Shown here one piece after another: positions 44,231 through 55,770 of a DNA stretch of 64,000 nt. This DNA comes from Antilocapra americana (taxonomy: Eukaryota > Chordata > Mammalia > Artiodactyla > Antilocapridae): the NCBI GenBank assembly GCA_007570785.1, contig ML660774.1:455309-519308 (forward strand), read 5' to 3'. Each line of letters opens with the position of its first letter. Position 1 is the stretch's first letter. The notes under the pieces were generated by a model. That model ran no database searches. It was not told the DNA's origin and saw nothing but the letters and a program-made list of their open reading frames with translations. The translations under genes and the position numbers were made by a program.

Positions 44231-46224
44231 TACTATTAAATTTGCATCCTATCCTACAGGTTCACTTTATCCAACGTGGTGAGGCTGCCGGAGGGTTAGA
44301 CACTGTTATAACTTGTAACATCAGGAAGATGGTTGATGAATGCCAAGTTAATCAAACTTCTCTTTGTAAATGGATTTAAAATTCTTTCCACACATGTAAC
44401 CCTGTGATAACCAAGTGAAGTATGTGTGGTGGGCATGGTCTTGGAGAGGTAAAGTATGCTGATTTTCTATGAGACGGAAGTCTTGATTTCCATGCAGTCT
44501 GCTCTGCATCAATATGACTTGAAGATCCAGCGTAGGAAACCTGGTCTAGGTTTCTGGGTTGCTGTTATTCTAGCTAACAGCTGTGATCGTATTGTTGCAC
44601 TTTTGTTGATATTTAATAAAACTCAGAGAACAACATGCAAAAGGCAGTACTGATTCCTGCTGAGAGAAAAAGAGAAGTAAGTGAACCAGCTACCAAGCAA
44701 TTTAAAATGTTTCTGCTGTAACCTTAATAGCATAATTTTAACTTCTTGGCACTGGATGAAGTCAATGTTGGTATACTTTGAACTAACGCATTATACTGGA
44801 AAATTGGATCCAGAGGTAAAGTGGAGTTTTCTTTTCTTAGAAGTTGTTTAGCCAAGATACACAATCCATGAACAAGAGTAATTTGGTGAAAATACTAGAA
44901 AAGTGTATATCTGGATAAATACTTGTTTTTTCCATGTTCTAAAATACCAACGCTTTCTTCCTTCAGGTTATCATTTATATTTACTATTATTTTTATTTTA
45001 TATTATTTTCATGTATTTTAAACTGCAAACTAGTCTACTTTATTTTATTAAGAGTATTTAGAAATACCCATTTAAATTGAATATTTCTTGCATGAATAAA
45101 ATTTTAACAGTTACACCTGATTGTGAAGAACTAAGGATGTATCTAACGCTTCTAGCATCTAAAAAAACCACGCTTAATTTCTAGTTCTAAGAAAGTGATG
45201 ACAGCTTTTTCTTTTTAATACTTCCAGACTCTTCAGGGATCATTCAAGTCAACTGTATGTTAATAATTGAATTAACAGTGTGCTGGTTTGAGGTGTGACC
45301 AAATCCATGTTCCATATGGATTACCAATCACACTATTAGCAAGTTAGGCAAATTAATGACTAATATTGCATTGGGTAATGGTAACCATTTTCAGATCAAT
45401 AAATAATATTTAATTACTGATCAAGAGAAGAATATAGCTAAAGAAAGATTACATGAAAGATGATAGATTCACAGTAAATAGTTTTTAACTGAAATCATCC
45501 AAGTATCAGTAAGAGATTACTGAGAAGGGATTTATTTGAGTAACCCTCCCATAATTTTGTGTTGTTTTTCTTCTGAATGCTGCCTGACACGTTTCACTCT
45601 CTGGAGTGTGTAACCTGGGCTAGGAACTCTCTCAGGACCCAGCCCCCTCATGATCTTTCTGGTGTTTCCTGTATGAACCATGGTGGAAACATCCCAAATG
45701 GTCTCTGTTTTAGGGATTTGGCCCTTTGCTTCCACAAGGAAGAGACCAAGAGATTAAAGAAACAAGAAAAAGGCAGACACACTATGATTTTGACTTTTCT
45801 CTTTCTGTTTAAAGAGAAAGATTGTGGTCTTTAACCAGCCATTACATATAAAACAGTATTTAGACACTTTCTTTGCTTACTAACTTAACACATCACTGAC
45901 TATAATTCCATTACAAAGTGCTTGATTCAGGGATTGGAAAGTTTAGACAGAGGCAAATCTGGAGCTTTGCAAGCAGAACAAGGGTGATAGCACCCTCGTT
46001 TCGTGAGCTATAAACCTGCGAAGAGAAGATGCAAGTGTGTTATAAGGAAGATCAGATGGTTGGGAGTAGATTCAGACAATAATGTGTTGTCACTTTGGGC
46101 TAGATATTCCACCCCCGAGGCTAGATGTTTCAGGGTACAGAACTCAATCTTTTCTTCCTTCTTTCCTTGTAGCTGTGGTCCTTTAATTATGTAATCTTAA
46201 GCAGAATTTCAGTTTCTACAATTA
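44231..46224. other. Intergenic, unique sequence
   Basis: No repeat I can name and no credible ORF over 2 kb. Confidence 0.5.
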
Positions 46225-46335
46225 TCTATTCATTCTGTCATTCGGCAAATACTTATTGAGTACCAACTATGTGTTGGGCACTGTTCAAGGGGCTGGAGCA
46301 TGACAGATAAATCGAAGTAGAGATGATGAGGTAGA
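46225..46335 (-). repeat. L2/MIR-type 3' end
   Basis: CAAATACTTATTGAGTACCA then ACTATGTGTTGGGCACTGTT is the reverse complement of the conserved ...AGTAGGCGCTCAATAAATATTTG end. Confidence 0.75.
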
Positions 46336-46658
46336 TACAGAGCTAAGGAACAAGGATCTTGTCTTCTTGGATGACCTCCCTGTCATCCCCCGAGTCTGGC
46401 AGTGGCCCAGAACATCCTTTTCTGAATCCTAGTTTTACTGGAGCACAGTCTGAAGATCATGGAGATCTTCCTTATCCTTCTAATAATCTCTAGTTCTACA
46501 ATCAGAGGGTGCACATTCATTAGCCAATGCAGTTGCCACCACAGATGCACCCAGATTGTTGCAGTCAAGTTCTTGGTGTAGTGAATCATCCTACTGGACT
46601 GACGTTTCCTTTCTAGATGGTACCCTGCTTTAAAGAGAAAGAGGTAGAGGAATCACAT

Positions 46659-47400
46659 TTTTATTTTATTCGTTTACTGGAGGATAATTGCTTTTCAATG
46701 CTGTATTAGTTTCTGCTGTGCAGCAACATGAACCAGCCATAAGTATACGTACATCCTCTTTCTCTTGGGCCTCACTCCCATTCCCCCCACCATCCCACAC
46801 CTCTAGGTCATCACAGATCACTGAACTGAGCTCCCTGTGCAATACACAGGGATAGTGGGATAGTTATTCCTACTATCTATTTTACACGTGGTAGTGGGTA
46901 TATGTTAATGTAACTTTCTCAATTTGTCCCTACCCTGTCTGTCTCCCTGCTGTGTCCACAAGTCTGTTCTCTAAATCTGTGTTTCTATTTTTGTCCTACA
47001 AGTAGGTTCAAAGGTACCATTTTTCTAGATTCCATATATATATGTGTCAATGCAAAATGTTTGTTTTTCTTTTTCTGACTTAACTTCACTCTCTATGACA
47101 GACTCTAGGTTCATCCACATCACTTCGACTGACTCAGTTTCACTCCTTTTGATGACTGAGTAATATTCCATTGGATATATGTGCCACAGCTTCTTTATCC
47201 ATTCACTTGTTGATGGACATTTAGATTGCTTCCATGTCTTGGCTATTGTAAATAGTGCTGCAATGAACATTGAGGTCCATGTGTCTTTTTGAATTATAGT
47301 TTTTCTCAGCATATATTCCCACCTGAGGGATTGCAGGGTCATATGGTAGATTTATTCCTAGCATCTTAAGAAATCTCCATACTGTTCTCCATAGTGGCTG
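46659..47400 (-). mobile_element. Ruminant L1 3' end
   Basis: A reversed A-rich tail at the left is followed by the ruminant L1 3' UTR (TTTCTGCTGTGCAGCAACAT, GGTCATCACAGATCACTGAA). Further right, the minus-strand frame at 47025-47342 encodes the ORF2 C-terminus (AALFTIAKTWKQSKCPSTSE). Severely 5'-truncated. Confidence 0.93.
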
Positions 47401-48324
47401 ATTTTATTTTAATGAGATTTTGCCTCTCCATTTTTTGCTTTCAATGCTGAGGTTCATTTTTATTTCACTACAGAGGTCATTAATGGCCCATGATCTGCCT
47501 TTTTTTTTTTTCTTGGCAAGACTATTAAAGGAATTCTTAACTATGTGTTCTAATTTTAACAAGTCATGGTTCCCCTTTGAGGAGGCCTTGTACGTCCTGT
47601 TTGGTACTTGAGTAAGTTAAGCCAGAGCTGAAATATATTCTAATTTCTTACCTGGGTATTAAAAAAAAAAAAAAAAAAAGGCCAGAAAAGGAGGGGCAGA
47701 AGAAGAGCAGTTGCCATTCAGGATTTATAGGAATAGTTACATTTGACAGCTAAAATATAAAACCACTTATCTTTGCAGCCAGTCAAAGATAATTTCCTCT
47801 GGTTCCTTCTATTTGAATTCACCCAATAATGGACAAGGTGTTTTTCTCTTAAGAAGAGCAGGTAGTCTCTGAAATTATATGAAATTTAAAAAGATTTAAG
47901 TCCTAGGTAGAAAATTTAGCTTGAGATCTAATGGTGATCATCACTTTCTATTCCAATAATATTTCATTTCCCACACCTGCCTTCTAGAGCTGTTTCGATC
48001 ATGCGTAACAGTGGGGGAGAGAAACGCTGCACATTAAGCGTGCAGCAAAGGTCTCAATAATTACGAGCCAAGTTGGAAAGTGGAACAACTGTCACCGCAG
48101 GGCTGGACCTGCAGGGAGCCTGGAGTTCTGCCATAACAGCAGCTAAGTCGGCAGCGTCACACTCTCTGTGGTTTAAAGGAGGCTCGATCTTTCTAATAGT
48201 AGAGTCTGAAGCCCAGCTTCACAGATGCTCCATTTCTGGAGAGCCATGCAGCCAGGATTACGGGAAATTCTTGTGGTGGGGGTTGTGTTTTTGATGAAGG
48301 ACAAAGCTCAGCAGCGATGGGGCT
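47401..48324. other. Intergenic, no recognised feature
   Basis: A long A run at 47661-47679 is not attached to a recognisable SINE. The rest is unique. Confidence 0.5.
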
Positions 48325-48605
48325 GGTCTGCGTGAAGTCTTCGCAGCCAGTGACAGGGGCCCGAGCGGAGTCCCCTTTATGCCGCAGGAGAGGAGGCGCA
48401 CTCTCTCCAGCAGCGGGAAGGGGGCTCGCGGCTGGGCCCACGTGCCTGGCGTGAACCCTGCAAAGTCAGCGCAGAGTTTCGGTGGAGAGGGAAGCCGAGG
48501 GGGCGCTTGCCCGCTCTGGAGCAAGGCTGGGCCCGGGGTGCTGTGTCCCTAGAAGAGGAAGGAGGCTTCGTGGGCAGATCCCCCGCTTCCGTCGTCCGTC
48601 ACATT
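48325..48605. promoter_or_regulatory. Isolated CpG-island-like segment
   Basis: About twenty CpGs in 280 bases of GC-rich DNA, in a region otherwise CpG-poor, and not part of a repeat I recognise. This could be a promoter of a non-coding RNA or an orphan regulatory island. Length and CpG count were estimated by eye. The flanking open frames at 48258-48524 (-) and 48482-48904 (+) lack recognisable features. Confidence 0.6.
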
Positions 48606-50120
48606 ATCCTACAGAGCTGAGCACATCCTGTTTTCCTGAATTCTCCTCATCACTGGACTCCTGGTGTTTAGCACAAAGAGTTGGCGGGGGTTTCTTAGGT
48701 CTCCTTTCTCTGTACCCCCAGCATTCCCTCATCTCGACTCAATTCTCCTCGCTTATTTTTTTTTACCATAAAATGTATGTAACTTTCTACCTGCTCCTCG
48801 GTTCCACTGCTCACTGTGTGTCTCTGAAGGCTCATGATGGATCTCTGCTAAACCGTGGGCTAAGGGACTCCTCCTTCAGAGGTATAGAAAGGGCAGGATT
48901 TTAAAGTCATTCTTCCTGCTTTCCTTTCCCACACATTTCAGATAGGAACTGAGAAGGGTGTAGACACTCGCCTCCAGAGGAACTTCCCTTCCTCCGCAGC
49001 CCCGCCCCAGGCTACAATGCAGCCGCTACAATGAGCTCGGCTCTAATCACATCCCCTCCATCCTCTTTGTTCCAGAGCTGCGTTTCTTTAACACGATTCA
49101 GCTCAAAGCAAACCGTCACGTGCCGCTGTGTGGCTCTAATCACAGATCTCTGCAAAGTAACATTCTCTCAGGTCAAGTCCCTGTCGATAATCATATGAGT
49201 TAACAGTCCACCCAGAAAGGTTAGGGACCTGTCCAGAGCAGGAAAACTCATTCCCCGCAGAAAGCAGTTAGTGTTAAATGCTGAGTGATGAATCAGTGAT
49301 ATAGAATAAATGAGCTGTGCTTTCTCAATATCCTGCACTTCCTCCCAGCCTTTATCATAATTGTCATGCAAGATTTATCTGGCTATTATTTGTTTAGCAT
49401 CTTGTCTTCACGCTGCATCATCCCTTTGGTACAGAGTTCTTGCTGGACTTTGGTTACCAGCGCATCCCAAGGGGAGAACCGTGAATCCAGAAATTCAGAG
49501 AGGAAAAACACTGCTGTCAGTTGCCCTAGCTACCTGCCGCGGACCTCAGGGAAGCCTTCTCAGAAGTGCTTCAGATCCAGCGGGAAAGTCCAAAAATTGC
49601 CAGGGACTTGCCGCGTCAGCCTAAACCGCTGTCTACACCACAAAGCTGTCATGATACACTTCTGCATCTGGGAATCCCCAACTTGTGGTTAGAACCAGAA
49701 AGGGGTGGGTGTCTCCCGTCCCGGTGTGGCTTGGACAGACTGCCCGTGTCCTCCTGCGTGACCTGTCCCCGTGTGGCCCAGATTCCACTCCCTACAGAGA
49801 CACGTCCAGTTTCCACCGGTCTGGGGTGCAAGATGGCATCCAGGGCTCCAAGGCCGCCCCCACGCCCGGGCTGTTATGATGGTTTCCATTTTGAAAGATG
49901 CTCTGGGCAGCAGCAGCCCCTGGAAAGCCCTTCCTGTCTTCCATGTAGTAGTTCAGATAAGGCTCTTACTCCTCCTGAGATAATTCCTAACATTTCTAAA
50001 TGAGTTTCAAATTACCTGTACTTCGTTTTGCTTGAAATCCTTTTAGGAACTATGGGAAAAGAGTGTTTTATTTAAAAATCAGGGGTAAACCGAACCTTAC
50101 AAGTTCACGAGAATGTGGGG
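48606..50120. other. Intergenic, moderately GC-rich
   Basis: No named repeat. 49640-49900 again has raised GC and several CpGs, and produces overlapping chance frames in several phases. Confidence 0.45.
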
Positions 50121-50148
50121 GATTCAATTCAGTTCAGTTGCTCAGTCT
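50121..50148 (-). repeat. Tiny BovB/Bov-tA terminus
   Basis: GGATTCAATTCAGTTCAGTT then GCTCAGTC is the extreme 3' end of a BovB or related SINE and nothing more. Confidence 0.6.
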
Positions 50149-51632
50149 TGGGAAAAATTAAAACCACCACCACCAGCAAGATTTATGCTATTCTGCTCTC
50201 TCTTCGTGCCTTGAAATATTATGCATTTTGCTCCACTCACATGATTTTGGGCTCCATCAAGCAAATCACTTCAAGTGTCTTTTTCAGAAATTGGTGACTA
50301 GAATTTGTTGTTTGTTCTTTAAGGAAACAAAACATAGAATGAGCCCAATGAATAAGGTGAATGATCATGGTACATGATACCAATTCAGTTTTAAAAATAA
50401 AAAAAGGAAACTGAAAAGGTTTTTTCCATTTAGAGTTTTACCCTATAGCATCTGGGGGCAAATACTGTAACCTTACCAAATGCCTTTTTTAAGAGACTGA
50501 CTCTAGATTGGTAAGCTTTCTGCTCCTACCCCCCCCCCCCCCAGCGCCCCCAACCTTCTTATACAGGCTCTGTGTATTGTGATTTTATTTATGCTCCAGT
50601 GTGCATGGAATTATGTCCCTAGGTAATGCCACTGGAGCTTAGTCTTACAAGCTTCCTGGAATTCTAGTCCACTTCAAACAAGTGTTTAATATACCAAATT
50701 AAGATAATTAAATTGTGCTTTTGCTTTGCAGCACACTAAAAGCAAAATAATTCCTATATTGCCAAAACCATTTAAAATTCTTTGGGAAATGTTAAATTAT
50801 CTGTAGGTGTGCAAACTAGATACTTTGTTCAAAGGCAGATGGTTCCTTACATTGTTTTGGTCCCTCCTAGGAGGGTGGATTCAATTAAACTTGCCTGACA
50901 GGGGAAAATCAACATTCTTCAAATATGCAGGCAAAGCTTTCCTCCACTGGGCAGAAGAATTGCTCTGCTGCTTGGCCTCGACCACTGATTTGTTTTCGCT
51001 TTTCTTCCCCACCCCCTCGAGTTCACACTTAAGGCCCATTGTAATACTCTGCGTCTACCACCTACTTCCTGTTATTGTGTTTCTTATTATAGGCTGCCCT
51101 CCTCAGAACTCTTTATCTTCTCATCATCTCCTAGACCTTTCTGCTGAGATGAATTTGCCAGAGGCAGAGAAAGTCTGGGTGGACTCAGTTCCTACCTGAT
51201 AGGGGACCTCACCCCGTAGGTAACCTGTTAAAATAAGGATAACTGTCTGATGCACTTACCCTTGTGTTGTGACTTCATTATTGTTTGAACTGCAACCCAG
51301 ACTGGAACTTTTTAAAATTTCAAAGACCTTTTTTTTCCTCCATGACTTTTTTTTTAAATCTAATTTTCAACCTTAATGTGTCGACAGATCTCTTTCACGT
51401 TATTTTTGGCTAAAGCCAGAAACAAATTGTGTTGAAAAATATTATGAGAATACCTCTCCTTCTAAAATTTCTAGCCCAGTATAGTAGGCTCCAGAGGTTT
51501 GGATTAATCAGATAAGCCTTAGAGAAAAATCCACTGTTTTAGATGATCTGCTTAACCCAATCCCAATGCTGAACGGCTAGAGATTTTCTTATCTATCAAT
51601 AGAATGAACTAACTGTGTATTAGAGGAATGAC

Positions 51633-51634
<2 letters not shown>
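50149..51634. other. Intergenic, unique sequence
   Basis: A C14 run lies at 50529-50542. A 130-codon open frame at 50807-51199 (+) has no family I recognise and no supporting context. Confidence 0.5.

Positions 51635-51668
<34 letters not shown>
51635..51668. repeat. (TA)n microsatellite
   Basis: About 17 uninterrupted TA units. Confidence 0.97.
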
Positions 51669-51671
<3 letters not shown>

Positions 51672-52084
51672 TCTAACTCTGCATTTGCTCCTAGAGAGCT
51701 CAATGCCAAGAGGAGTGAACAGACATATTACATAAAGACATGAGCCAGGAAGTGTAGTCATTGTGTTGAGCTCAGGGGGAGTGTGAGGGAGCTCCTGGGA
51801 GAAGCAATACATGTGATCTGAGATGAAACCAAATTCCTAAGTTTCACTCAAACTCTGCTGTTTCTGTTTCTCTTGATCTTGGCCACTACTGCCTTTGTTG
51901 TCAACCTGGTCTTCAGTAGGAATGTGAGTTCTGGCAAGATATTGACTTTGAATATCAGTCTCTCCCCATTTAAAATAGGGGTGCAAATTTACATGTCAAG
52001 GTGAGAGAAATCCATACCTTATAGGATGGATTTCTAGTAAGTATATGACATATAATATATACTATATATGATTAAATCAACCTC
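51669..52084. other. Intergenic, no recognised feature
   Basis: Unique sequence. Confidence 0.5.
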
Positions 52085-52145
52085 ATGAGGATGGATATTG
52101 CTAGCAGAGAAACTGGCATATAGAAAGTGATCAATAAACATGAGT
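52085..52145 (+). repeat. MIR/L2 tail-like fragment
   Basis: ACTGGCATATAGAAAGTGAT then CAATAAACATGAG matches GCCTGGCACATAGTAAGTGCTCAATAAATG in order. Confidence 0.5.
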
Positions 52146-53586
52146 CTAGTTCTATTCCTCAGATGTCTTTAAGAGAATATATCCATTGTTCAAATCCTTC
52201 AAAACACTACTATTGCTTCCTAACACATCACTTATTAAAGGACTTCTCATTCTTCCTACGTTTCCCTTAAGCTTTCTGTTCAATATGACCACTCCTGTCC
52301 ACATCCTGTTCATCTCCCACCTCAACTAAAACTTACGCATGGACTGACTGACTCTCTTTTGAAAGCACCCACTTTCTAAACCTAAACCTTCTCTCAGGCT
52401 TCCAAAGTCTTATTTACCATATTGTAAAGTCTTTTTCTTCCTTCAGTATCCTCTAAAGGCATTTTTCAATTGATGTGCGATGGAAAGAGAAACTGCAAAT
52501 TCTCCCAGAATATAACTTCCTTAAATCTGACACTCCATAAATCAACTCTGATAAGCCCTTCCTTTTCAGAAAAATGAGATTGAGATATATTTACAATTTT
52601 CCTTTTGTCTCCATTGTCTAACTATTTTGATGACTGAAATAAATAATACCCCTAGAGATAATCTTATTTCCATTCTTTTTCCATCAAATCTTTGAGGAAA
52701 TAAAACATAGAACAAGGCCACCTTGGGCCGAAGTTTACTGATCACATAGCTATGCACTGATTGTTTTTGTGCACACTTTGTATGAAGCTTTGTGGCTGAA
52801 GAGGGCCCTGTGCTGATTGCTGGGTTTCCTGGGGAGCTGGAGGTAGATGAGGTACAAGCTATATAGACTGGCACCATGCGAGTAGCTATTGAATTGGAAA
52901 CCATCTGAGATAAGTTAGCTGAATTCTACATCATAGAGTCAAACTAAGACATTAGTAAGTTTAATCACACTCCGAGCAAGCTCTTCTGTTCTCATGACCT
53001 CATCTCACCAGCTCCTTCCCTTGTCCTATTTAGCACAAAGATTCTAGACACACACTGCTCCAGACCTAACAGGAAAACTGCTGGCAGCAAGTCTCTTATT
53101 AAAGAGCTCTCTTGTCTCTTGAAATAGATGGTCCTTGTTCAGCAGATGTGAATTGAAGGTATTTGAATTTGGATGTAAATGCCACATTGACTTTCCTCTA
53201 CTTTGACTCAGAAGGTGAGCCCACGTTATACACAAGGAGAAAAGGAAAATCCTGCCAAAAGTACCAGTGACCCTCATTTAGCAGTTGCACTCATCATATC
53301 TTTCCCCTTTGGGCCCAAAGGATCAAAAGTTTCATTTTCACCTCATTTTAGGGAGCTGCTTTGGATTGAAGTCACATACAAAATGAACCGTCTCCAACAT
53401 CTACATCAGGAAGTAACTCAAGCTCAAGACGAAGGTCACTGGCGGGGCAACAGGCTTGTGTTGCTTATTCTGGCTTCTCTCTCCTGTCTTGGAGATCATC
53501 TGGAAGAGCCACCACGACTTACTCTTTGCAAGCTTTACAAGTTGGAATAAGAGCTCTTGCATGTTGACGAGCCCTTGATGAAGTAC
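52146..53586. other. Intergenic, unique sequence
   Basis: No repeat named with confidence. Open frames at 52566-52904 (-) and 53203-53550 (+) lack recognisable features. Confidence 0.45.
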
Positions 53587-53758
53587 ACAAGTGTAACGTA
53601 AAACAAAGTGGACTCTGCTCATGATGGATTTGAGCGGTCATTCCACAGGGGTATCCTTGAGCCAAGACCACAACAAGTGTAACGTAAAACAAAGTGGACT
53701 CTGCTCATGATGGATTTGAGCGGTCATTCCACAGGGGTATCCTTGAGCCAAGACCACA
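53587..53758. repeat. Perfect 86-bp tandem duplication
   Basis: 53587-53672 and 53673-53758 are identical by eye over all 86 bases; the unit begins ACAAGTGTAACGTAAAACAA and ends AGCCAAGACCACA. No divergence between copies, so recent, polymorphic or an assembly artefact. Confidence 0.95.
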
Positions 53759-55557
53759 ACACTTTGGCCCCTACTTACTCATGGAAACTTCTAACTGATT
53801 GCTTCAAACCACTTGCCAATTATTGCTCTGAAGAACAATCCCTCAAAGTAGAACCTATGAGGGTCCATGCATCTCTAATGCTAAAGTTTATTCAAACTCT
53901 ATTGTGTGTAGGATTTTACTCACTGAATTTATTTGGAAGCCTCATGGGATGCTTAATAGGAGATTATATTTGGAGAGGTATTAGTATAACATGTGAAATT
54001 CTAAATAATTCATCATCTTTTAAAATGATCATTTAATTACATCATTTGAAAGGCATTAAAACACAATATTTATAAGAGGGATATTTTTCAGGTGTAGAAT
54101 GTTTAATTATTTTAAGTGAATTATAAAAAATATCTGTTGATAGTTAAACTAATTTTAAGGTTACTCAGAGAAAATCCTTAAAATAGAGCAGTTTATGTAG
54201 GTATTAAACTATGCAATTAAAGATCATCTTTTTACTTACATGGCAATATGTTTGATTCTCCATATTTTGAAGGAAAAAAATACATAAATGGGGTTATAAC
54301 ATTGGTCAAAGATATTAGAAATAAATACTAATCTGGAATCTATTCTGATTTGTAAAAGGTTTGTTCCAATGTCCATATCTTCCTGTAATTCAAAAGAAAT
54401 GAATTCAAAACATTTATAAAAATTGTAAAAAGATCAATAAAAATAAAATGAACAAATAAGTTAACAGAGATCAATCTAATTTCTTCTAACACCTACCTGA
54501 ACCAAGGATTTTTTAAAAAATATAATGAAATTCTATGGAATGTTTTTTTTTAAAAAATCAGATAAGCAGTAGTATTCTTTATTTTTAATAAAATTTATAT
54601 ATAAATTGCTAAAATAAAGTTTGTAGCTGTTTCACTAAGAATATTCTATATTTTATGAACATGGACTATGAGAAAGTGTATCATCTCTTTCTATATTTAT
54701 TCACTGATTAATTTTTATATGCTCACATATAAGGATTTTATTTATCATATAAATTTTTAAGAATATACGTAAAGAAGAAAACATTGCTAAGATCTTTTAC
54801 CACTCTCATCATTATGGTTTAGAGATTTTCAGTCTTTTTAGATGTATACGTCTGTCTTTAGATGTTCTGTGTAATAGCCAAAAGCTTACTTCTCAGAGAG
54901 CTCTTTACTGCATAGTTAGGTCTGACCTGTTATCTTAGTAACCAGATGATGCATCACATTCTGTAATTTTATGTATTTGCGTACTCTGCTAACCCTCTCT
55001 GATCCTCTCAAAGACTCAGCTTGGATTCTATCACACACAATAACCTTCGATATTGATTGCTTGGAGAAGTAAAGAGAAAAAAAATTGTGTTCCTTCTTTG
55101 GGTCAATGGAGTGGAAAAGATACCAGAGCTGGTATGGTGTGAACGGGATCGGGATTCCGAGAGGATGGAAAGCTGAAACAAGCGGTACCTAAGAGATCGT
55201 GAAATCATTCCACCCTCCAAGCCCCCTTTACAAAGGATGAGGGCTGAAGACTGTGAGCTCTCAAGGTAGAACGTCCTTTGCTGACATTTAATTCACTCTC
55301 AGCCCAAGTGTTGTGCTCTTGTACTTTGAATTTCAGCTCCCAGATACTTGACAGCCTCTCTAAAAACATTTCCCTTGCTGTCTTTTGATCTTAATCAATC
55401 AAAACAAAACCTTCATATTTAGTTAAGCCTAAATATATCACGTTTAGTTTAGCTTAACGCAAACTTATGGAAACTTCCTCATCAATAAAGTGATAGGTAC
55501 ACTAATAATATAAGGTGTACAACAAGGATTCAAGAAATTTGAAGAATTTTATCTGCA
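53759..55557. other. Intergenic, AT-rich
   Basis: A 109-codon frame at 53707-54036 starts inside the duplication and has two hydrophobic stretches but no recognisable family. 54040-54800 is very AT-rich. Confidence 0.45.
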
Positions 55558-55770
55558 AGTGGTGAGTATAATCAGAACTGGATTCATGTCTCTGCTGTGC
55601 CATTTATTAGCTTTGAGACTCTGGGCAAATTTCTTAACCTCTTTGTGCGTCAACTCGCTTATTTGTAAAATGCCACTAACAGTGCCTGGTATGGGTGTGC
55701 ACTGAGGTTTCAATGAGATAAAGAACATAAGCATGCTGTACACTGCTGGGCACTGCTATCTACTCTGGAG
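55558..55770 (+). repeat. MIR SINE
   Basis: Correct MIR order: TCTGCTGTGCCATTTATTAG, CTCTGGGCAAATTTCTTAAC, TTATTTGTAAAATGCCACTA and GTTTCAATGAGATAAAGAAC. Confidence 0.85.

Noticed and set aside
48482..48904. 140-codon ORF (+) beside the CpG island
   Set aside because: GC-driven open frame with no family resemblance; the CpG island is reported instead.
50807..51199. 130-codon ORF (+) with hydrophobic stretches
   Set aside because: No known family, no signal of splicing or retrocopy.
53707..54036. 109-codon ORF (+) starting in the 86-bp duplication
   Set aside because: Its start depends on the duplicated copy; no recognisable protein.
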